Below are positions 1 to 4,456 of a stretch of DNA of 6,634 nt, in pieces. The notes under the pieces were generated by a model. That model was given only the letters and a program-made list of their open reading frames with translations. It did no database searches and was not told the origin of the DNA. The stretch is from WRDS01 sp964492775 (GTDB taxonomy: Bacteria; Actinomycetota; Coriobacteriia; Anaerosomatales; PHET01). Each line of letters begins with the position of its first letter. The first letter of the stretch is position 1. Location: assembly GCA_964492775.1 (NCBI GenBank), contig CAZBLH010000048.1, positions 1 to 6,634 on the forward strand, given 5' to 3'. Position numbers and translations under genes: made by a program.

Positions 1-759
1 GAGGGCCATCTTGTCCACGCGCAGGTCGATTCCGGTGTCTGCCTTGAACTTGTCGGCGAGCCAGTCGATGATCCGGTGGTCCCAGTCGTCTCCACCCAGA
101 TGGTTGTCGCCAGCGGTGGAGCGGACCTCGACGACGTTATCGCCCAGCTCAAGTATGGACACGTCGAAGGTACCGCCTCCGAGGTCGAAAACGAGGACAG
201 TGTGCTCCTTGGTGCCCTTGTCGAGACCGTAGGCGAGCGCCGCGGCAGTCGGCTCGTTGATGATGCGCAGGACCTCGAGGCCGGCGATCTTGCCGGCGTC
301 CTTGGTGGCCTGGCGCTGCATGTCGTTGAAGTAGGCCGGAACGGTGATGACGGCCTGCGTGACAGGCTCGCCGAGGTACTTCTCGGCATCAGCCTTGAGC
401 TTCTGCAGGACCATCGCCGAGATCTCCTCGGGTGTGTAGTCCTTGCCCTCGATGTCTACGGATGCCCGGTTGTCCTTGCCCTTCACGACGTTGTAAGAGA
501 CCGTCTTGCGCTCGCTCTCGGTCTCCTCAAACTTGCGTCCGATGAACCGCTTGATGGACGTGATCGTGTTCTCAGGATTGGTCACGGCCTGGTTCTTCGC
601 AGGCTTGCCGACCACGCGCTCGCCGTCTTTGCGGAACGCGACTACCGAAGGGGTCGTGCGATCACCTTCGGCGTTGATGATGACGGTCGCCTCGCCACCC
701 TCCATGACCGCCATGGCCGAGTTGGTGGTACCAAGATCGATTCCGATGACCTTGCCCAT
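1..759 (-). CDS. dnaK: Chaperone DnaK (Hsp70), N-terminal part
   Basis: ATP-dependent cytoplasmic Hsp70 chaperone that works with DnaJ and GrpE. The visible 253 residues start at ATG (759) and cover most of the actin-like nucleotide-binding domain; the rest, including the substrate-binding domain, lies beyond the left edge. Seen: phosphate-1 motif IDLGTTNS (residues 7-14), the PAYFND segment (141-146), NEPTAAALAYG (168-178) and phosphate-2 motif DLGGGTFDVS (192-201). A Shine-Dalgarno (AGAAGGAG) lies about 11 nt upstream. Residues about 70-110 contain the longer loop typical of Gram-negative DnaK and absent from Firmicutes and mycobacterial DnaK. NDMQRQ replaces the usual NDAQRQ or NDSQRQ. The gene is transcribed away from a ferredoxin gene. 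No CIRCE (HrcA) or HAIR (HspR) site was found upstream; a different palindrome covers the promoter. Identity is certain; the actinobacterial subgroup is inference. Confidence 0.98.
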   Translation of the reverse strand, partial: MGKVIGIDLGTTNSAMAVMEGGEATVIINAEGDRTTPSVVAFRKDGERVVGKPAKNQAVTNPENTITSIKRFIGRKFEETESERKTVSYNVVKGKDNRASVDIEGKDYTPEEISAMVLQKLKADAEKYLGEPVTQAVITVPAYFNDMQRQATKDAGKIAGLEVLRIINEPTAAALAYGLDKGTKEHTVLVFDLGGGTFDVSILELGDNVVEVRSTAGDNHLGGDDWDHRIIDWLADKFKADTGIDLRVDKMAL

Positions 760-899
760 GTCCTATCGCTCTCCTTCTGCTTCTTCGCGCACGTAGCGCG
801 CTCCGTCGTGTCGACGCGTGGTCGCTCGAGTTCGTCTCGGCCCGAACACGCCTGAAAGCCGCGCCTCAAACACGGGGCGCCAGCGCTGTGGCCGATCCC

Positions 900-928
900 A
901 TTGTAGGATGTGATAATGGCATTATCAA
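900..928 (-). promoter_or_regulatory. Sigma-70-type promoter of dnaK
   Basis: Read on the minus strand, TTGATA (928-923) is followed after exactly 17 nt by TACAAT (905-900), close to the TTGACA/TATAAT consensus at the ideal spacing. The predicted start near 893 would give a leader of roughly 134 nt. That leader contains GC-rich short hairpins, for example CGCGC-TACGT-GCGCG and GCGCC/GGCGC arms, but no recognisable thermosensor. It is the best promoter match seen in the window. Confidence 0.7.
911..927. promoter_or_regulatory. Perfect 17-bp palindrome, candidate operator
   Basis: TGATAATGGCATTATCA is a perfect inverted repeat (8-1-8). It covers most of the spacer and five bases of the -35 element of the dnaK promoter, so a bound protein would block that promoter. 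It also lies upstream of the divergent ferredoxin gene. The half-sites TGATAAT/ATTATCA are those of the classical Fur-family box, which is 7-1-7, but here they are separated by 3 nt instead of 1. It is not a CIRCE or HAIR element. The regulator is unknown; a Fur/Zur/PerR-family protein is an inference from the half-sites only. Confidence 0.6.
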
Positions 929-986
929 GTTTCTTGCCAACGTACATGTAAGTGAGTACCCAGAATCGGTGGCTTACAAACGCTTC

Positions 987-1091
987 AGGCCGCCGGGTTC
1001 AGAAGAACCAAGGCGTTGGCCTTTACAGCTCATCGGGCGCTCTGTATGTTACCCACGAAATGCTCGGCCGATCGGCCACGGAAAACCCGGC
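987..1091 (+). promoter_or_regulatory. Structured leader of the ferredoxin mRNA with two competing folds
   Basis: One fold is local: AGGCC (987-991) pairs with GGCCT (1018-1022), GCC (992-994) with GGC (1012-1014), and GGTTC (996-1000) with GAACC (1005-1009) around an AGAA loop. The other is long-range: GCCGGGTT (992-999) is perfectly complementary to AACCCGGC (1084-1091), which ends 5 nt before the Shine-Dalgarno. The two cannot form together because both use 992-999. Between them lies a 12-nt palindrome, GGCCGATCGGCC (1066-1077). No known riboswitch class was recognised. A weak promoter-like pair TTGCCA (934-939) and TACCCA (957-962), 17 nt apart, could start this transcript. Confidence 0.4.
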
Positions 1092-1096
1092 TCACC

Positions 1097-1102
1097 AAGG
1101 AG
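1097..1102 (+). promoter_or_regulatory. Ribosome binding site that fixes the ferredoxin start
   Basis: AAGGAG lies 5 nt before ATG 1108. The reading frame stays open further upstream to an ATG at 952, but that start has no comparable site and would add a 52-residue tail that does not look like ferredoxin, so 1108 is preferred. Confidence 0.85.
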
Positions 1103-1107
1103 TAGAT

Positions 1108-1296
1108 ATGCCCCGCCCCATCATCAACGAGGACGAGTGTTCGGCCTGCGGCATCTGCGTAGACGCATGCCCTAATGACGTCATCGAGATCGTCGGTGAT
1201 TTCGCCGAGCCCGTCAGGGACGAGGACTGCGACGCCTGCGCATCGTGCATGGAAGAGTGCCCGATGGGGGCCATCACGGAGATCGAAGAGGACTAG
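1108..1296 (+). CDS. 2[4Fe-4S] bacterial-type ferredoxin
   Basis: A 62-residue soluble electron carrier of the clostridial type. Two cluster motifs are complete: CSACGICVDACP with cysteines 11, 14, 17 and 21, and CDACASCMEECP with cysteines 41, 44, 47 and 51. As in this family, the fourth cysteine of each motif is expected to ligate the opposite cluster. The protein is very acidic, with an EIEED end. The length is usual for the family, and both motifs lack the insertions of the longer seven-iron or Allochromatium types. It is preceded by a strong Shine-Dalgarno and a structured leader, is divergent from dnaK, and is convergent with the next gene with only 15 nt between the two stops and no clear terminator. 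Low-potential electron transfer in anaerobic metabolism is the family role; the partner enzyme cannot be named from this window. Confidence 0.95.
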   Translation: MPRPIINEDECSACGICVDACPNDVIEIVGDFAEPVRDEDCDACASCMEECPMGAITEIEED

Positions 1297-1311
1297 CAGC
1301 GCTTCGGGGCG

Positions 1312-1881
1312 TCAGTAGACGGGGTCCTCAGGACCGGCCACCGAAAGCTGGCGCCACACTCGCCTCTTCGCGACGGGATCGCCGAGCGACGCCTCGAGCC
1401 CGTCACACGCCACATATCGACGCCCACCATGACGCACGACGCGTCCGGCGGGCAGCCCCCCTGGGATCTGAAGCGCTAGCGCGAGGTCACTTGCCGCCTG
1501 CTCGTCGAGCGCGATGACGAGCGGCGGGTCGACCGCCTCGATCATCTGCCGCAGTCTCGCCGCGACCTGCTTGTCTGCCGCATCGCTGGCCGGTCGCGAC
1601 AGCGCGAAGAACACCTGGTCCGAGGGGTGCCCGAGCGCCCCGATCGCTTTGATGGCGGCGTCACCGTCGGCACCGGAGAGCGCCTCGCCTCCGGCGGCCT
1701 CGGCTGGCCCCGGAACCGACTTGATCACCGCAACCGCCGGCGTCAGGCATCCGCGCGACTCGGCCGCGCAGTCCGATCCCGGCAGCAAGGCATCCGCAGC
1801 GGCTAGCTCGGCGCGAGCGCGCGCCTCGTGGAGCCGTCGGAGGTCCGACGCGCGCGAATCGGCCTGTGCCCGGTCAACCAT
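1312..1881 (-). CDS. Degenerate uracil-DNA-glycosylase-superfamily-like protein
   Basis: 189 residues starting at ATG 1881, just 1 nt after the stop of the epimerase gene, so translation is probably coupled. No exact family is obvious, but the layout follows family-4 UDG proteins. An N-terminal LRRLHEARARA helix (14-24) is like the start of that family. A VPGPAEAAGGEALSG block (56-70) stands where GEAPG..ED..G.PFVG is expected. A PPLVIALDEQAA strand-turn (119-130) resembles the I.PKVIV.LG..A segment. GDPVAKRRVWRQL (167-179) resembles the DP..KR..WEDL that follows the HP motif. The key residues are missing: the first motif lacks its GE, the HP motif is replaced by CDG (159-161), and the iron-sulfur cysteines are absent apart from C38, C45 and C159. 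If the fold assignment is right, it is probably not an active glycosylase. Function is unknown. Confidence 0.6.
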   Translation of the reverse strand: MVDRAQADSRASDLRRLHEARARAELAAADALLPGSDCAAESRGCLTPAVAVIKSVPGPAEAAGGEALSGADGDAAIKAIGALGHPSDQVFFALSRPASDAADKQVAARLRQMIEAVDPPLVIALDEQAASDLALALQIPGGLPAGRVVRHGGRRYVACDGLEASLGDPVAKRRVWRQLSVAGPEDPVY

Positions 1882-1882
1882 C

Positions 1883-2824
1883 CTACCTGCCGGCCCTTGC
1901 TGCCGAGAACCACGGCCACGTCAGGCTGATCCCGTGCTCGAGTTCGACGGTGGCCTTCCATCCCAAGACCTGCTCGGCGCGGGAGGGGTCGAGCACGCTG
2001 TCCTGGATGTCACCCTCGCGCGCAGGGCCGTGCTCTACGGGGCCGAAGTACATCGTCACCGGCCGGATCGCGGCCATGAGCTCGAGGATGGACCTGCGCT
2101 GGCCGGTCGAGATGTTGAAGACGGGCCCCGCTTGCGCGAGCGGCTCTTCGCAGCCCAGGACGGTCAGCAGCGCGCCGACCACGTTCCCCACGTAGATGAA
2201 GTCGCGCGTCTGGCGGCCGTCGCCATGAATCACGGGCACCGCTCCCTCGGCGATGCGCGTCAGAAGCGCCGCGACCACACCGCCTTCGCCGGCGCCGCTC
2301 TGCCGGGGGCCGTAGACGTTGCTGAAGCGGAGAATGACCGGGTCCACGTCGGACCCGGCCAGCGCATCGACCAGCAGCGATTCGGCCTCGAGTTTGGAGG
2401 CGCCATAGGGGCTTTCGGGGGCGCAGGGCGAGGACTCCGTGAGCGGAAGCTCGGCGGGTGTGCCGTAGACCGCTGCCGAGGAGGCCAGGATGACCCGCGC
2501 GGCACCGGCCTCGCGTGCGGCGATCGCAACGCGGCGCGTGCCTTCGGCGTTCACGAGCCGGTCGCGCTCGGGATCTTCAATGGACGCGGCCACACTCGCC
2601 TGCGCCGCGAGGTGCACCACGGCATCCGGCCGGAACTCCGCCATGTGCGTGGCCATCTCATCATCGAGGATGTCAAGCTTACGGAAGCCCGCCCTGGGAT
2701 CGAGGTTCGCCGGGCTGCCGTGGGACAGGTCGTCGAGCACCGCCACGTCGTGTCCGCCTGCAAGCAGCGCATGCACCAGCCCTGAACCGATGAACCCGGC
2801 GCCGCCGGTCACGTACACCCTCAT
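1883..2824 (-). CDS. NAD-dependent epimerase/dehydratase, UDP-glucose 4-epimerase-like
   Basis: A 313-residue extended short-chain dehydrogenase/reductase, cytoplasmic, acting on nucleotide sugars. Seen: N-terminal Rossmann glycine motif TGGAGFIG (6-13), acidic D31-D32 at the end of strand 2 as in NAD-binding members, HLAAQ (71-75), active-site SSAAVYG (115-121), catalytic YGASK (Y140, K144), the RFSNVYGPRQ substrate-loop motif (166-175) and RDFIYVGNV (207-215). The length fits GalE and related sugar epimerases of about 310-330 residues. The ATG at 2824 has GGAGG (complement of 2831-2835) 6 nt upstream. It lies 39 nt downstream of the sortase gene and directly before the UDG-like gene, so the three probably form an operon. 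Supply of UDP-galactose or another sugar for cell-surface polymers is a plausible role; the exact substrate cannot be read from sequence. Confidence 0.9.
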   Translation of the reverse strand: MRVYVTGGAGFIGSGLVHALLAGGHDVAVLDDLSHGSPANLDPRAGFRKLDILDDEMATHMAEFRPDAVVHLAAQASVAASIEDPERDRLVNAEGTRRVAIAAREAGAARVILASSAAVYGTPAELPLTESSPCAPESPYGASKLEAESLLVDALAGSDVDPVILRFSNVYGPRQSGAGEGGVVAALLTRIAEGAVPVIHGDGRQTRDFIYVGNVVGALLTVLGCEEPLAQAGPVFNISTGQRRSILELMAAIRPVTMYFGPVEHGPAREGDIQDSVLDPSRAEQVLGWKATVELEHGISLTWPWFSAARAGR

Positions 2825-2843
2825 GATCTACCTCCATCAGACG

Positions 2844-2856
2844 GGCGCGTTGCGCC
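2844..2856. repeat. Short GC hairpin between sortase and epimerase genes
   Basis: GGCGC-GTT-GCGCC is a perfect 5-bp stem with a 3-nt loop in the 39-nt spacer. On the minus-strand transcript it is followed by CGTCTG rather than a T-run, so it is not a standard intrinsic terminator. It could tune expression between the two genes or protect an mRNA end. Confidence 0.35.
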
Positions 2857-2863
2857 TTGTGAA

Positions 2864-3538
2864 TCAGTTCAGCCGAGTGACGGCCACGAGCTCCGACTGG
2901 GCGATCAGGCGCAACCGCGCACTGTAGAGCGGGTGGCACGCGCTCATGGTCAACATCGGTTTGTCGGTCGAAGCCATCACGTCGCCACGGCTGGGCTTGA
3001 CCGTGAACACCCGCACGACGCGGTACGTGTAGGTCCGGTACGGCGAGATGAACGACACCGTATCTCCGACCTCGAGCCGCTCCATACGCCGGAACGGAGC
3101 CGCGTACGTCGTCCGGTGTCCCGCAATGCCGAAGTTGCCCGTCGGCCCCGGCAGGTCGCTCCAGGTCACCCAGCCCGGGCCCCGTGTGAGATCGGACCGC
3201 CGAGTGCCTTTGACGACCACGGCATCAAGTCCCATGGTCTTGGCGACAAGTCGCCCGAACGGCTGGCCTGGACGCGTCTTCTCGAAATGGGCGAGGTCTT
3301 CCTCCTCCCACCCCTCGAAGTCAAAGACCGGTTCGGCAGTAACGGGCGTCTCGGCAGGCTCGGCAGCCGCGACCTCCGGCGGCAGCTCGGCGACCAGGTC
3401 CCGCTGCTGCAGCCGCGTGAAGATGTCCGTCAGCGCGTAGTAGCCGAGAAGACCGACCGCGATGCCGAGAAAGACGTTCCCGAGCGCGTGCGTCACGAAG
3501 CGCCGGCGTGCGTGCTTGCCGGATACATCGGCCATCAT
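2864..3538 (-). CDS. Sortase, class E-like, membrane anchored
   Basis: A cysteine transpeptidase that cuts surface proteins at a sorting motif and joins them to the cell wall or to each other. From ATG 3538 it has 224 residues. A basic N-terminus (KHARRRF) leads into one membrane segment (about 16-37, NVFLGIAVGLLGYYALTDI core), then an acidic and proline-rich linker and the sortase domain. Catalytic residues seen: His141 in GIAGHRTTY, Cys201 in TMSACHP, and Arg208 or Arg210 in SARLRL. The CHP..SAR..L pattern fits the class E group common in Actinobacteria. Start choice: GGAGG lies 11 nt before ATG 3538, with a second ATG immediately after; the upstream GTG at 3574 has no ribosome site. It is first in an apparent operon with the epimerase. 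No sorting-signal substrate is encoded in this window. Confidence 0.92.
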   Translation of the reverse strand: MMADVSGKHARRRFVTHALGNVFLGIAVGLLGYYALTDIFTRLQQRDLVAELPPEVAAAEPAETPVTAEPVFDFEGWEEEDLAHFEKTRPGQPFGRLVAKTMGLDAVVVKGTRRSDLTRGPGWVTWSDLPGPTGNFGIAGHRTTYAAPFRRMERLEVGDTVSFISPYRTYTYRVVRVFTVKPSRGDVMASTDKPMLTMSACHPLYSARLRLIAQSELVAVTRLN

Positions 3539-3596
3539 GTCTGCTCTCGCCTCCCTCGCGCCTCGGTCGTACACGACCCGCGCTGCGTCAGTAAAG

Positions 3597-3602
3597 ATTC
3601 TA
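3597..3602 (-). promoter_or_regulatory. Possible -10 box for the sortase operon
   Basis: The minus strand reads TAGAAT here, about 60 nt before the sortase start. The hexamer 17 nt further upstream (TCCTGA) is a poor -35, so this is a tentative call. On the plus strand GATACT (3615-3620) could serve as a -10 for the riboswitch transcript, also without a good -35. Confidence 0.3.
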
Positions 3603-3651
3603 GCCTGTTGCGCCGATACTCAGGACAGATTGAGAACCGCACAACGAACCG

Positions 3652-3746
3652 CTCCCAGACAAAGGCACCGCGCGCCGAAAGGCCGCTTCGCAAAGTCACG
3701 GGTCTACAGGAGGTCACGCCTCCCAAGACGGCCGGACCGCCGGGGG
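3652..3746 (+). ncRNA. Cyclic di-GMP-I riboswitch aptamer (GEMM-I)
   Basis: Recognised from its conserved blocks in order: AAAGGCA (3661-3667), a GAAA tetraloop (3677-3680), CGCAAAGTCACGGGTCTA (3689-3706) and GGCCGGACCGCC (3730-3741). Pairing agrees with the class. P1 is CTCCC (3652-3656) with GGGGG (3742-3746). The base of P2 is GAC (3658-3660) with GTC (3695-3697). The P3 side is GTCT (3702-3705) with AGAC (3726-3729), topped by GGAGG/CCTCC (3709-3713/3719-3723). The class binds cyclic di-GMP; a subgroup binds 3',3'-cGAMP instead, depending on one purine in the P2 strand. The G just before C3666 may be that position, which would favour cyclic di-GMP, but a covariance alignment is needed. 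It lies in the 5' leader of the exported metallopeptidase-like gene. Confidence 0.82.
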
Positions 3747-3809
3747 AACGAAGCCGCCTCGTGACGGCTCGGATCCACCCAGCACGCGAAATACGGGGGA
3801 ACCGGGCCG

Positions 3810-3843
3810 TTGTGCATCCCGCTAGATGTGAAGGGAAGCACAG
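3810..3843 (+). promoter_or_regulatory. Shine-Dalgarno-sequestering hairpin, riboswitch expression platform
   Basis: TTGTGCATCCC (3810-3820) pairs with GGGAAGCACAG (3833-3843): ten pairs (one a G-T wobble) and one A-A mismatch, around a 12-nt loop. The 3' arm contains most of the only Shine-Dalgarno (AAGGGA, 3831-3836) and ends 3 nt before the ATG, so the closed hairpin should block translation. The TCCCG at 3817-3821 can instead pair with CGGGG at 3794-3798, which would release the ribosome site. No T-run follows any stem here, so control of translation is more likely than termination. Confidence 0.6.
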
Positions 3844-3846
3844 ACG

Positions 3847-4446
3847 ATGTCAGCGTTTCGCAGAGTCCAGCTCACCGTGGCCGCGTTCGTGGCCGTCGCC
3901 GGTATCGCCGCCTGGACCCTTTCCGCCGCAGTAGCTGGGGCCTCCGCCTCGTTCACTCCTCGGCTCCAGCCCGCCGAGTATCCCAAGACCGTCGTTGCAG
4001 CAGATGCCGACGCCGCACCCGTCTCGGTGCTGACCAAGTCGGTCGCCAAGCGCCCGACCCCCATCGTCGTCGTGAAGGCCAGCGCGCAGACGCGTGCGTA
4101 CACGCCGAGCAAGTCGTCCGCTACCGCAAAGGCCAAGGCCACAAAAGCCAAGGCCGCTCCGGCTCGCGCGAAGACCACCAAGGCGAAGTCCGGCGGCAAC
4201 GACCTGGCCCGCGCACAGGCCCTGCTGAACGCCCAGATCAAGAAGCACCCGATCCTGAAGGGCGTAACCGTGTCCTTCGGTGACGCTCGTGGGCATCAGG
4301 CCATCGCGTACTACACGAGCGGCCGCATCGTCATCAGCCCGAAGCACACCGCGTCGCTCGAGCAGATCATCGCCCACGAGGTCTGGCACATCATCGACTG
4401 GCGCGACAACGGTCGCATCGACTGGGGCGAAAACGTCCCGCGCTAG
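3847..4446 (+). CDS. Exported HExxH metallopeptidase-like protein under riboswitch control
   Basis: 199 residues. The N-terminus has basic residues, then a hydrophobic stretch (about 9-30) ending near AVAGASA, so it is either a cleaved signal peptide (cut near 34) or a membrane anchor. Residues about 75-117 are a low-complexity Lys/Ala/Thr linker. The C-terminal domain (118-199) ends in IIAHEVWHIIDWRDNG, where His177, Glu178 and His181 form an HExxH zinc-protease motif. Asp184 and Asp187 follow at +7 and +10; an acid at +10 matches the third-ligand position in snapalysin-type metzincins, but the usual glycine at +7 is absent. Only 18 residues follow the motif, so the catalytic domain is very small or the protein is a non-catalytic relative. 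The reading frame ends normally at TAG. It is preceded by a GEMM-I riboswitch and an SD-blocking hairpin. Family not recognised; extracellular peptidase is an inference. Confidence 0.75.
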   Translation: MSAFRRVQLTVAAFVAVAGIAAWTLSAAVAGASASFTPRLQPAEYPKTVVAADADAAPVSVLTKSVAKRPTPIVVVKASAQTRAYTPSKSSATAKAKATKAKAAPARAKTTKAKSGGNDLARAQALLNAQIKKHPILKGVTVSFGDARGHQAIAYYTSGRIVISPKHTASLEQIIAHEVWHIIDWRDNGRIDWGENVPR

Positions 4447-4456
4447 CTCCGAGCTA
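4444..4456. repeat. Palindrome joining two convergent stop codons
   Basis: TAGCTC-C-GAGCTA is a perfect 6-1-6 inverted repeat whose outer ends are exactly the TAG of the metallopeptidase-like gene and the complement of the TAG of lon. No T-run follows on either strand, so it is at most a weak bidirectional stop signal and may be coincidence. Confidence 0.3.

Noticed and set aside
76..855. A 259-codon plus-strand open frame opposite dnaK
   Set aside because: DnaK on the minus strand is unmistakable; the opposite frame is a mirror of its codon bias.
760..900. CIRCE, HAIR or ROSE-type element in the dnaK leader
   Set aside because: No TTAGCACTC/GAGTGCTAA or CTTGAGT/ACTCAAG arms were found, and the short GC hairpins are unremarkable for this base composition.
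952..1107. In-frame N-terminal extension of the ferredoxin from ATG 952
   Set aside because: The added 52 residues have no ferredoxin features and no good ribosome site, while AAGGAG precedes ATG 1108; the stretch is better explained as a structured leader.
1514..2785. A 423-codon open frame on the plus strand
   Set aside because: It lies opposite the epimerase and UDG-like genes and shows no motifs of its own.
3539..3574. Longer sortase start at GTG 3574
   Set aside because: No Shine-Dalgarno lies upstream of it, whereas GGAGG precedes the ATG at 3538.
3752..3769. AGCCG/CGGCT hairpin as an intrinsic terminator of the riboswitch
   Set aside because: Only 5 bp with an 8-nt loop and no following T-run; the SD-burying hairpin further down explains control better.
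3847..4446. Naming the HExxH protein as a PPEP-1 orthologue
   Set aside because: Size and riboswitch context are similar, but the distant third-ligand glutamate of PPEP-1 has no counterpart because the protein ends 18 residues after HEVWH.
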